Shown here: piece by piece, positions 20,927 through 29,360 of the stretch
How the letters are laid out: the number at the start of each line of letters is the position of its first letter
Position numbering within the stretch: position 1 is the stretch's first letter
Assembly (NCBI GenBank): GCA_020073165.1
Contig: JAIQFP010000024.1
Location: 1 to 64,000 of the forward strand
Origin: Terriglobia bacterium
Lineage (GTDB): Bacteria; Acidobacteriota; Terriglobia; Terriglobales; Acidobacteriaceae
Length of the DNA: 64,000 bases
Direction of reading: 5' to 3'
Translations under genes and position numbers: made by a program
Notes under the pieces: model-generated
What the model saw: only the letters and a program-made list of their open reading frames with translations
Database searches by the model: none
Told to the model about the DNA's origin: nothing

Positions 20927-21069
20927 CGCAGTCTGCACTGGGGCCGAAAGACTCCAAGCTCTCGGGTCAAGTCGGGGCTTTGAGTGCTACCGCCTGTTAA
21001 CGACAGCAATGCACCGCCGTGGGGGTTGTGGTAGCTGAGAGCCTGGCCGAAGGCGGGAGATAGTGGCGG

Positions 21070-22014
21070 TCAATGCTCCTGCCAATTCGGATCAATCACG
21101 CAGCAACCGGGGCGTTCGAAGTCGGTCGCGGTAATGGGGCTAGTCACGAAACCGTAATAGACCTCCTGATCGCTGAAGGTATAGCTGCCCACGATTTGGC
21201 CAGAGTTGTTGATCCCGTTAGCAAATGTCAACGTGGCACCGGGATAGTCAAGGGACAAGTATTTGCCCTTCATGCGTGCGAAGCCGTGAATGGCACAGAG
21301 CGGCGTGCAACCGGTGTATGAACCCACGATAATTCCGCTGTCATTCACTCCCCACGCACTCGTATCGTAGGCATCCGGGAAGGCAATCGTATAGAACTTC
21401 CCCCTTATGTAAGCGAAACCGTTGTTTAGCGAATATCCGCCGATTACGCTGCCAACGACCTCGTCGAAGTTGTTGACTCCATGGGCGGCGGCAGTAAGCC
21501 AGGCACCAGGCGGGGTAACATCCCTGAACCTTGTTCCAACTCGCTCGAAGGATTGAAGTATGTCTCCATGGCCACGACCACCAACGAAAGACCCAGCATT
21601 GTTTATTCCCGTAACTTCTGTAAAACCATTGTCTAGCAGCTCGATAGTGGTGAATGTGACCCCGTCATATAAGAAGCCCACGGATGTGCTCGCGCCCGTG
21701 AAGGCGTAACCGGAAATCAATCCTGAATCGTTTACGCCAACGGCCAAGGTTTCGTCGCTTTCAGGGTAACTGAAGAATGCGAAATTACCATCGCTCAGGA
21801 GAAATCCGGTCGCATTGTCCCCATTGCCCGTGTTGTAGTAATACCCGACCATCTGATTGAGGCTATTGATCCCCAGCAGGACGGTCGCCTTCGAGCCGGG
21901 CACATGAATGGTGGTGAAAGTCGGCCCTATTGAGTCTTCCGCCGGTTGCGCCCACCCAGGCGACTGGACCGAACAACAAAAAATAATGATCAGAATGCAG
22001 CGTGGCAGATCCAT
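21070..22014 (-). CDS. Secreted HAF-repeat protein
   Basis: A 314-aa exported protein with a signal peptide (ILIIIFCCSVQSPGWAQ). It is built of repeated blades with the motif G(I/V)N(N/D)SGxIVGSY: GINSLNQMVGYYY, GVNDSGLISGYAF, GINNAGSFVGG, GVNNFDEVVGSV, GVNDSGIIVGSYT and GINNSGQIVGSYT. This is the extracellular HAF-type repeat, often beta-propeller-like. The gene looks lower in GC than its neighbours and may be a later acquisition. Function unknown. Confidence 0.7.
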   Translation of the reverse strand: MDLPRCILIIIFCCSVQSPGWAQPAEDSIGPTFTTIHVPGSKATVLLGINSLNQMVGYYYNTGNGDNATGFLLSDGNFAFFSYPESDETLAVGVNDSGLISGYAFTGASTSVGFLYDGVTFTTIELLDNGFTEVTGINNAGSFVGGRGHGDILQSFERVGTRFRDVTPPGAWLTAAAHGVNNFDEVVGSVIGGYSLNNGFAYIRGKFYTIAFPDAYDTSAWGVNDSGIIVGSYTGCTPLCAIHGFARMKGKYLSLDYPGATLTFANGINNSGQIVGSYTFSDQEVYYGFVTSPITATDFERPGCCVIDPNWQEH

Positions 22015-22183
22015 CTTGGCTCCAATGGACGTAAAGTCTACCGGATAGGCGCGGGAAGGTCAGTGACCAATGTCACGGGACAGCTTCTTGGCGTAACATC
22101 CCCATTACACCAACTACCTCACAGGCCTCGCTTGAGAACGCAGGATCTTGCTCTCAAGCGAGAATGCCCCTGATACGCCTGCG

Positions 22184-22981
22184 CTACCCCTGTCGAGCCC
22201 CCCGCGCGTAGTAGGTCGCGAAACCCGGCTCTAACCGGCGGCCTCTTTCGCTGAAGATGCGGAAGTGGGCCAGGCCTGTCCTCTGCAATGCGAACTGCAG
22301 CGATGTCGCCACCACTCCCAACCCATATTTCACGCTGCGCCGGAAGTTGATCGAGGACGCTTCCTCGAAGTACTTGGTCGGGCAGGAGACTTCTCCGATG
22401 TGGAAGCCGAAGTGGGCGCACTGGGCGAGCATCTGGTTGTCGAAGACAAAGTCGTCGGAATTTTCCAGCAGCGGCAGGCTCATGAGCACATCCCGGCTGA
22501 AGGCGCGATAACCGGTGTGATACTCGGAGAGCTTGAGCCCGAGAAACAGATTTTCGAACGCAGTCAGGAAACGGTTGGAGACGTACTTGTAAAGCGGCAT
22601 GCCGCCGCGCAGGGCATGGCCTCCGATGATGCGCGAACCCAGCACCACGTCGTAGACACCATAGGCCACCATGCTGGCCATGGCGGTGACCAGCAGCGGC
22701 GTGTACTGGTAGTCGGGATGAACCATGATGATGACGTCGGCGCCGGCGGCCAGGGCCTCGCGATAGCAGGTCTGCTGGTTGCGTCCGTAGCCATAGTTCT
22801 GGTCGTGGACAAAGAACTGGAGTCCCAACTGCCCGGCGATTTCGATGGTGCGGTCGGAGCTGTGGTCGTCCACCAGGATGCGGATGTCCACCAGGTCGGG
22901 AAGTTCGCGGACGGTGGCCTCCAACGTCTTCTCGGCGTTGTAGGCGGGGAGCACTACCGCGATGCGTTTGCCGTTGATCAT
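22184..22981 (-). CDS. Glycosyltransferase family 2
   Basis: A 265-aa GT-A fold enzyme that transfers sugar from a nucleotide or polyprenyl donor. The N-terminus [18 protein letters not shown] and [11 protein letters not shown] are the classical nucleotide-binding strands; VHPDYQY replaces the usual DxD with HPDxQ as in polyprenol-phosphate mannosyl/glucosyltransferase-like GT2s; [15 protein letters not shown] follows. ATG 22981 begins the conserved domain. No transmembrane segment is seen. It may act in cell-surface glycan or dolichol-like phosphate sugar synthesis. Confidence 0.85.
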   Translation of the reverse strand: MINGKRIAVVLPAYNAEKTLEATVRELPDLVDIRILVDDHSSDRTIEIAGQLGLQFFVHDQNYGYGRNQQTCYREALAAGADVIIMVHPDYQYTPLLVTAMASMVAYGVYDVVLGSRIIGGHALRGGMPLYKYVSNRFLTAFENLFLGLKLSEYHTGYRAFSRDVLMSLPLLENSDDFVFDNQMLAQCAHFGFHIGEVSCPTKYFEEASSINFRRSVKYGLGVVATSLQFALQRTGLAHFRIFSERGRRLEPGFATYYARGARQG

Positions 22982-23100
22982 GCGTGGCCTGAGATAGGGC
23001 TGTTTCCCACCATGATAACCGCTTCCCGGATCTTTGGCTCTATCCGCAATCTGCCTCCTAAATGCCACACAGAGATTCCGCTCCTATAGGAGAATGAACC

Positions 23101-23493
23101 ATGTCCTCCGTGCGCATGGATAAGTGGCTGTGGGCGGCCAGGTTTTTCAAGACGCGGTCGTTGGCTGCGCGGGCGTGTGAACTCGGGCGGATTCAGGCGA
23201 ACGGGCAGAACGTCAAAGCCGCGCGCGACGTCCGTGTCGGAGCCATGCTGCACGTCAGCAACGACAGCGGCGACTTTGAGATCGAAGTCCTGCTGCTCAG
23301 CGAGGTGCGCGGTCCGGCTTCGGTTGCGCAATCGCTCTACCGCGAGACGGAGGCGAGCCGCGAGCTGCGGCTGAAGGTGGCAGCCGAGCGCAAGGCGATG
23401 AAGCAGTTCGAACAGTTGCCCGCAGGCAGGCCATCCAAACGCGATCGCCGGAGGATCATTCAGTTCCGGCAGAGGCTGGGCGGGGACGGATGA
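23101..23493 (+). CDS. S4-domain RNA-binding protein, Hsp15-like
   Basis: A 130-aa protein. MDKWLWAARFFKTRSLAARACELGRIQANGQNVKAARDV is the S4 RNA-binding fold as in the heat shock protein Hsp15 (HslR), which rescues stalled 50S subunits carrying nascent chains. The C-terminus is basic (RKAMKQFEQLPAGRPSKRDR), as in that family. ATG 23101 fits exactly. Likely role: ribosome recycling under stress, by analogy. The yjbQ gene follows about 50 bases later. Confidence 0.82.
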   Translation: MSSVRMDKWLWAARFFKTRSLAARACELGRIQANGQNVKAARDVRVGAMLHVSNDSGDFEIEVLLLSEVRGPASVAQSLYRETEASRELRLKVAAERKAMKQFEQLPAGRPSKRDRRRIIQFRQRLGGDG

Positions 23494-23545
23494 CGGCTGG
23501 CCCGACCCAGCCACTCTGCCAGAGTTTTAGAATAAAGATGACACC

Positions 23546-23941
23546 ATGCAGCGGCTGACCATCAAGACGCGCAAGAAGCGCGAAGTCGTGGATATCACCG
23601 ACCGGGTAGAACATCTGCTGGGAAGCGGAGACCGCTCGGGGGTCTGCAGCCTGCTTATCCTGCATACCACCGCCGCGCTGACCACCGCCGACCTCGATCC
23701 GGGAACCGACTTGGATATGCTGGACGCCTTCGAGGCGATGGTGCCCAAGCTGCGCTACCGGCATCCGCACAACCCGGGACATGTGCCGGACCACATCCTT
23801 TCGGCGCTGATTGGGACTTCGGTGGCTTTGCCGTTTGAGAACGGGAAGCTGCTGCTGGGCACGTGGCAGCGCGTGGTTTTGATCGAGCTGGACGGGCCGC
23901 GCGAACGAGAGGTCGTGGCTACGATCACGTCCGAGCGGTGA
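23546..23941 (+). CDS. yjbQ: YjbQ family protein (UPF0047)
   Basis: 131 aa, the usual length. Motifs of the family are visible: CSLLILHTTAALTTADLDPG, YRHPHNPGHVPDHILSALIG and LPFENGKLLLGTWQRVVLIELDGPRER. The His and Asp residues in these form the predicted metal site. Members have been annotated as secondary thiamine-phosphate synthases on the basis of weak activity; the physiological role is unsettled. Confidence 0.88.
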   Translation: MQRLTIKTRKKREVVDITDRVEHLLGSGDRSGVCSLLILHTTAALTTADLDPGTDLDMLDAFEAMVPKLRYRHPHNPGHVPDHILSALIGTSVALPFENGKLLLGTWQRVVLIELDGPREREVVATITSER

Positions 23942-23952
23942 GTGAGAGACAC

Positions 23953-23979
23953 CCCCGCCCAAGCGGAGCTTGGACGGGG
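23953..23979. repeat. GC-rich hairpin after yjbQ
   Basis: Near-perfect 12-bp arms CCCCGCCCAAGC and GCTTGGACGGGG around GGA, followed by a C-rich stretch. Probably a terminator-like member of the short palindromic repeats of this genome. Confidence 0.45.
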
Positions 23980-24069
23980 CACCCCCCCGGAGTTGGGGTG
24001 GACGAGCCGAGCCATAACCCCCGTTTTTCCGCGAAACCCGCTAATATGCTAGGTGTTCGAGGGGGAGCC

Positions 24070-27000
24070 ATGGATGTTCCCGCAGCACCCCGGAAGTTGG
24101 CCGGGCGCTACGAAGTACGACAGATTCTGGGCCAGGGCGGAATGGGTCTGGTGTACCGGGCTTACGACACCGTGGTCCGCCGCGAAGTCGCGGTCAAAAC
24201 CCTCCTCGACATTCCCGATCCGGCGTCGCTGCAGTTGTTCTACAAAGAGTGCGATGTGCTGGCCTCCATGAGCCATCCCAACATCGTAGAGATCTTCGAC
24301 ATCGGAGAGTTTGAAGAAGAGGGCAAGCAGAAACCGTATTTCGTCATGCCGTTGCTGCCGGGAACGACCCTGGACGAATTTATTCGCAAGTCCAGCCACC
24401 GTCTGACGGTCGAGCGCACCGTCGAAATCATCTCCCAGACCTGCCGCGGCTTGCAGGCCGCGCATGAACGCGGGCTGGTGCACCGCGACCTGAAGCCGAG
24501 CAACATCTTCGTGATGGAAGACGACTCGGTCAAGATCATCGATTTCGGCGTGGCCCACATGGCGGATACCCGCACCACGCGGGGGCAGAAGGGGACGCTG
24601 ATTTACATGTCTCCCGAGCAGATTGAGATGAAGCCGCTGTCTGCTCTCTCCGACATCTTTTCGCTGAGCGTGGTGTGCTACGAGGCGCTGACGGGGCGGC
24701 AGCCGTTTCAGCGGGCGCGGGCCGATGAAATCGTGGATGCCATTCTGCACCAGATTCCGCCTCCGGCTTCTGAACTGAATCCCGCGGTGAGCCAGGCGAT
24801 CAGCCGGGTGGTCCACAAGGGGATGGCCAAGCAGTCGTGGCATCGTTTCTCCAGCGCACGCGAGTTCGGGGACACGCTCAACAAGGCGCTGCGCGGGGAA
24901 GCCATCGAGTTCTTCGATCCCTCGCGCACCCGGCCGCGGGTGGAACGGGCGACCAAGGCGCTGCAGGAAGGGGACTATCAGTTTGCCGGCGAGATTCTGG
25001 GCGAGTTGGAGGCGGAAGGTCACCTCGATACTTCGATTGCCTCGTTGCGGCAACAGCTGGACGGTGCGGTGCGGCGCAAGACCATCGCTCAACTGATGGA
25101 CGGCGCGAAGGCACGCTTCGAGGAAGAAGAAGATCCCCTGGCGCTGCAGAAGCTGCAGGAAGTTCTACAGATGGAGCCCGACAACGCGACGGCGCTGGCC
25201 CTCAAGAGCAAGATCGAAAATCGGCGCAGCGGGCGGCAGATTGATAACTGGTACCGGCTGGCGCGGCAGCACATGGACAATCACGCCTATCCGCACGCGC
25301 GGGAAGCCCTGCAGAACGTTCTTCAGCTGCGGCCCAATGAGACGCGGGCGCTGCAGTTGATCAGCGAGGTGGATCGCGGAGAGCAGGAATACAACAAGCT
25401 CCGGCAGGAGAAAACCCAGCTGCACCGGGCGGCCATGGAGGCCTGGCAGAAGGGCGACGTCAGCAGCGCGCTCATGAAGCTAGGTGTGGTTCTGGAGTTG
25501 GACCGAAAGGCGCCGGATTCCTCGGTTACAGACTCCGCAGGCACTTACCAGAGTTTCTACAACCAGGTGCGCTCCGAACATGACGCGATGAACGCGGCGT
25601 ACGCGGAGGCGCGAAAACATCTCTCGGATCGCAACTTCGGCAAGGCGCTGGCGCTGTGTGAGACCTATCTCGGCAAGTACCCGAACAACGCCCTTTTCCA
25701 GGCCCTGAAGTACGACATCGAGGAGCAGCAGCGCCAGGAGTTGTCTGCCTACATCGCGTCCGTGGACCGGCAGGTTGAGGCTGAGGCGGATCTGGACAAG
25801 CGGGTGAACATCCTGCAGGACGCCCTTACTCAGCATCCTGGAGAAAGCCACTTTGAACGCGCCTTGCGCCTGGTGCAGGACAAGCGGGACCTGGTGAATT
25901 CGATTGTGGCGCGCGCCCACCTGCACGAGGAGCAGGGAGCGTTTGGTGACGCGCTCAACGACTGGGAGATCCTGCGCACCATCTACAGCCAGTATCCGGG
26001 ACTGAAGTTTGAGATCGAACGGCTGCAGAAACGCCGCGAGCAACAGTCGCGTATCGAGGCCAAGTCGAGCCTGGTGGAGCAGGTGGATGCCTGCCTGCAT
26101 TCGAGCGATTACGCGCGCGCTTTGGATCTGCTGGAAAAGGGGAAGCTAGAATTCCCCAATGATGCCGAACTGGTAGAGCTGGAGAAGCTGGCGAGCGAGG
26201 GGGTGCAGCGGAAGGCCGAGGCTCATCGGCTCATGACTGAAGGCCAAGAGATGTGCGCGCAGGGCCGGTTTGTGGACGGATCCAAACTCTTGCGCCAGGC
26301 CTATGAACTGGATGAGAACAATACGCTGACTCGGGCCGTGCTCTCCAACGCCTTGATCGAACAGGCCAAGCGGGTGGTGGACAGCAACTGGCAGGAAGCC
26401 GAGCGGTTGGCGCAACAATCGCTGGACCTGAACCCCGGGCATCCGATGGGCAAGACCATCCGCAGCCTGATTCTCGATCAAAAGCGGGAGCAGGTGGTCA
26501 ACGACTGTCTTTCCCAGGCCCGCAAGCTGCAGGCTGCGGCTGACTTGGCGGGCGCGTTGTCTCGCATCGAAGGAGGACTGGCCGCTTACCCGCGCGAGCC
26601 CAGGCTGCTACAGGTTCAGGACACGATACAAAAGGAGCTACAGGCACAGCGGCGCCAGATGCGGCGCCGCGACCTGGAGGAGTTGCGGGGCTTGGAGGGT
26701 GAGGCTGCTGCCGCCACCGATCCTGCGCTGCGGCAATCGTTCGCGGAGCGGGTCCGGACTTTGGCGGAGAAGTATGCGGACGATCAGGAAGTTGTATCCG
26801 TGGCGGATGGTCTGCTGCAGCGGTTGAACCTGCCAAAAACCAGCCGGCCAAGCGCGGGCGTCAAAGCCGGCGAGGAGGAAACTCAAGTCGAGTTGGCCCC
26901 CGGCTCAAAGGCGCCGCTGGCCGCATCGGACAGCGCCACCATGTCGCTGTATTCTTCTCCCACGGTTGCCGTGCCGCCTGCGGGAGAGGGAAAGGCCGAG

Positions 27001-29067
27001 CCCTCGACGTCGGTTCCAGCGGCTAGTCCGACACCTGCACCGCCGAGCGCGCCAGCTCAACAACCGCCGCGCCCCGCCGCCAAGCCTTCCGCAAGGCTTT
27101 CCCTTGCGGCTTTCTTGTCCGTGCCCAAGCAGCGGACGATGGTGGGAGCCGGGGTTGGGGTAGTGCTGCTGCTGGTGGTGTCGTGGCTTGGTATCCGGCA
27201 CGGCCGTCACGCCAGCGTCCCGCCACCCGCGGCCCAAGTAAGTGTCCGCATTCATACCTCGCCTGCGGGGGCTGCCATCCGCATTAATAACGAGGTGCGG
27301 GGAGTGTCCGACCTGCAAGTTGGCTTGGCCCAGGGGAACTATCAAATCGAGGCCGAGTTGGACGGTTACCAACCGGCGATGACCACGCTGGAAGTCAAGC
27401 CCGGCGCTCCCAACTCCATTGCCCTGACGCTGCAACTCGCGCTGCCCGAATTGAGGCTGTCTTCCGACACCGGCACCGGAAAGATATCGTTCGATGATGA
27501 TCCTCCGGTGGACCTTGAGGGGGCGCTGTGGACGCTGGACAAGATCACAGCGGGAGACCACACCGTGAAGTTTGCCGGACCGCAGGGCGAGACTTCCTTC
27601 AGTTTCGCGGTTGATCAGGGCACGCTGCCGGTTGTCAAAGGGCCGGTCACAGCCAACGGTGTCCTGGCTGTGGTTGTCGGCAACCTGGGTAGCCGGCTGC
27701 ACATTTATTGCAGCGACCCGGCCGCCAAGGTGAGCCTGGACGGGCAGCCTGAGGCAGACGCGACGCCCGACGGGGTAGAGATGTCCCAGGTTTCGCCTGG
27801 CACTCACCAGCTGACGCTCACCCGGGGGAGCGACCAGTACAAGATGGACGTCGACGCGGGACCCGCACCCACGCTGACCGCGTTCCTGCAGTCGGGTCAG
27901 AACATTGGCACGCTGGTGGTGGTAACCGGCCAGGACCGGGCACGGGTTTATCTCAACGGGCAACTCCAGAAGCAGGCGACGGAAGGGGGTCAGTTGCGCA
28001 TCCCCAATCTCGAGCCCAAAGATTATGTCGTCCGGGTCGCCAAGAATGGATTCCAGGAAGTACCCGAACAGAAGATCCGGATTCGCAAAGGCGAACAGGG
28101 CAAGCTGACCTTCAACCTGCAGCCCATTCCGCAATTCGCCTCGCTCTCCATTCAGAACGGAGTTCCGGGAACGGAAGTCCTGATCGACCAAACGTCTGTG
28201 GGAACGGTGAATCCCGATGGGGCACTGAGTTTTGCGCAAGTGAACCCGGGCGACCATGTGGTCGAGCTGCGCAAAGATCGCTTCAAGCCCAAGCGGCTGC
28301 AGAAGCATTTCGTCGCCGGTGCGACCGTTCCAGTCGTGGGTGCCGAGGCTGGGCTGGAAGTGGCCGCCGGGGAGCTGCGGATCACCTTCACGCCTGCGGA
28401 TGCCGCGGTGACGCTAGCCAAAGCTGGGCAGCTCCCCATTCGAGTGACCAGCGGCGCCGCACTAAGCGTACCGCCCGGCACCTATGTCCTTACGGCGAAA
28501 ACCGCCGACGGTCTGGCGCGGACTTCTACGGTGGAGGTCGCTGCCGGTGAATCCAGCAGCCTCGACTTGCCCCTGGGACCGAGCGGGATGTCGAAGTGGG
28601 ACGACCCGGCAGGTTGGAAGTCCGAGAAGAATTGGTTCGTACACCGCGGGGGAGACTTCGTTTTGTACGGCAGCTCTCCGACTTCCGGGTCCTTTACCTT
28701 TACCGCCATGCTGCTCAAGGGTCGCCGGCTGCAATGGGTGCTTAACTACGTTGACAGCAACAATTACGGCTTGCTGCAGATGGATGAGAACTACTTTTAC
28801 CGCAGCGTAGTGCGCAACGGTCAGAAAACCGACGCCGCGAAGATCCCGCACAAGTGGGACAAGAAAACGTTCTGCTCGATGCAGATTCGGGTATCGCCCA
28901 ATGAGATCGTCCACCAGGTGCGGGAGAAAGACACCTGGGTCACCCTGGACACGTGGAGCCAACCTGGAGCCAACTTGAGCCTGGGCAAGTTTGGTTTCTA
29001 CATTCCCGGCAACGACCAGGTGGCACTCTCCAACTTCAGCCACTACGCGGAGTTGAATCCCAGGTAA
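24070..29067 (+). CDS. Giant Ser/Thr protein kinase with TPR, PEGA and LamG-like parts
   Basis: A 1665-aa receptor-like kinase. Residues about 14-275 form a Hanks-type kinase: glycine loop GQGGMG, Lys43 in VAVKTL, HRDLKPSN (Asp140), DFG (Asp158) and APE-like SPEQ. Residues about 300-930 contain TPR-like helical repeats. A Pro/Ala-rich linker leads to one transmembrane helix (about 1024-1043), so what follows is outside the cytoplasm: PEGA and PEGA-like beta repeats (first RIHTSPAGAAIRINNEVRG), then from about residue 1505 a domain WDDPAGWKSEKNWFVHRGG resembling DUF1080/concanavalin-like sugar-binding folds. ATG 24070 is preceded by GAGGGGGAGCC. All kinase catalytic residues are present. Ligand and substrates unknown. 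Confidence 0.88.
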   Translation: MDVPAAPRKLAGRYEVRQILGQGGMGLVYRAYDTVVRREVAVKTLLDIPDPASLQLFYKECDVLASMSHPNIVEIFDIGEFEEEGKQKPYFVMPLLPGTTLDEFIRKSSHRLTVERTVEIISQTCRGLQAAHERGLVHRDLKPSNIFVMEDDSVKIIDFGVAHMADTRTTRGQKGTLIYMSPEQIEMKPLSALSDIFSLSVVCYEALTGRQPFQRARADEIVDAILHQIPPPASELNPAVSQAISRVVHKGMAKQSWHRFSSAREFGDTLNKALRGEAIEFFDPSRTRPRVERATKALQEGDYQFAGEILGELEAEGHLDTSIASLRQQLDGAVRRKTIAQLMDGAKARFEEEEDPLALQKLQEVLQMEPDNATALALKSKIENRRSGRQIDNWYRLARQHMDNHAYPHAREALQNVLQLRPNETRALQLISEVDRGEQEYNKLRQEKTQLHRAAMEAWQKGDVSSALMKLGVVLELDRKAPDSSVTDSAGTYQSFYNQVRSEHDAMNAAYAEARKHLSDRNFGKALALCETYLGKYPNNALFQALKYDIEEQQRQELSAYIASVDRQVEAEADLDKRVNILQDALTQHPGESHFERALRLVQDKRDLVNSIVARAHLHEEQGAFGDALNDWEILRTIYSQYPGLKFEIERLQKRREQQSRIEAKSSLVEQVDACLHSSDYARALDLLEKGKLEFPNDAELVELEKLASEGVQRKAEAHRLMTEGQEMCAQGRFVDGSKLLRQAYELDENNTLTRAVLSNALIEQAKRVVDSNWQEAERLAQQSLDLNPGHPMGKTIRSLILDQKREQVVNDCLSQARKLQAAADLAGALSRIEGGLAAYPREPRLLQVQDTIQKELQAQRRQMRRRDLEELRGLEGEAAAATDPALRQSFAERVRTLAEKYADDQEVVSVADGLLQRLNLPKTSRPSAGVKAGEEETQVELAPGSKAPLAASDSATMSLYSSPTVAVPPAGEGKAEPSTSVPAASPTPAPPSAPAQQPPRPAAKPSARLSLAAFLSVPKQRTMVGAGVGVVLLLVVSWLGIRHGRHASVPPPAAQVSVRIHTSPAGAAIRINNEVRGVSDLQVGLAQGNYQIEAELDGYQPAMTTLEVKPGAPNSIALTLQLALPELRLSSDTGTGKISFDDDPPVDLEGALWTLDKITAGDHTVKFAGPQGETSFSFAVDQGTLPVVKGPVTANGVLAVVVGNLGSRLHIYCSDPAAKVSLDGQPEADATPDGVEMSQVSPGTHQLTLTRGSDQYKMDVDAGPAPTLTAFLQSGQNIGTLVVVTGQDRARVYLNGQLQKQATEGGQLRIPNLEPKDYVVRVAKNGFQEVPEQKIRIRKGEQGKLTFNLQPIPQFASLSIQNGVPGTEVLIDQTSVGTVNPDGALSFAQVNPGDHVVELRKDRFKPKRLQKHFVAGATVPVVGAEAGLEVAAGELRITFTPADAAVTLAKAGQLPIRVTSGAALSVPPGTYVLTAKTADGLARTSTVEVAAGESSSLDLPLGPSGMSKWDDPAGWKSEKNWFVHRGGDFVLYGSSPTSGSFTFTAMLLKGRRLQWVLNYVDSNNYGLLQMDENYFYRSVVRNGQKTDAAKIPHKWDKKTFCSMQIRVSPNEIVHQVREKDTWVTLDTWSQPGANLSLGKFGFYIPGNDQVALSNFSHYAELNPR

Positions 29068-29129
29068 CGCGGAAGGCTGTCCATAGCCTGAAAGAAAACC
29101 TCGCACTGTAGTAAAACTGTAGTAGTTGC

Positions 29130-29219
29130 GGAGAGGTGGCCGAGTGGTTGAAGGCGCCAGTCTTGAAAACTGGAATACGGGAAACCGTATCGGGGGTTCG
29201 AATCCCTCCCTCTCCGCCA
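29130..29219 (+). tRNA. tRNA-Ser (UGA anticodon)
   Basis: A complete 90-base class II tRNA: acceptor stem GGAGAGG/CCTCTCC, discriminator G and encoded CCA, D arm GGCCGAGTGGTTGAAGGC, anticodon loop CTTGAAA giving TGA (reads UCA), a long variable arm with stem ATACGG/CCGTAT, and T arm GGGGGTTCGAATCCC. The long variable arm confirms serine. It is not the selenocysteine tRNA, which would have anticodon TCA and a longer acceptor stem. Confidence 0.95.
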
Positions 29220-29360
29220 GAGGCTTTTTCGCAATGGGGACGACTATCACGAGTCCCGCAAAGGAGGACTGGTTCACCCAGTCAGAAAGTGTGCCTGTGA
29301 GGAGTGCGGCCAACAAGGACGGAAGGTCGGAGTTCACTGCCATGAATCGGAACACAATCG

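Noticed and set aside
26905-28308. 467-codon open frame antisense to the kinase gene
   Set aside because: High-GC antisense shadow with no motifs.
29130-29219. Idea that this tRNA is tRNA-Sec linked to the selenoprotein
   Set aside because: Anticodon is TGA (serine UCA codons), and the acceptor stem is the normal 7 bp.
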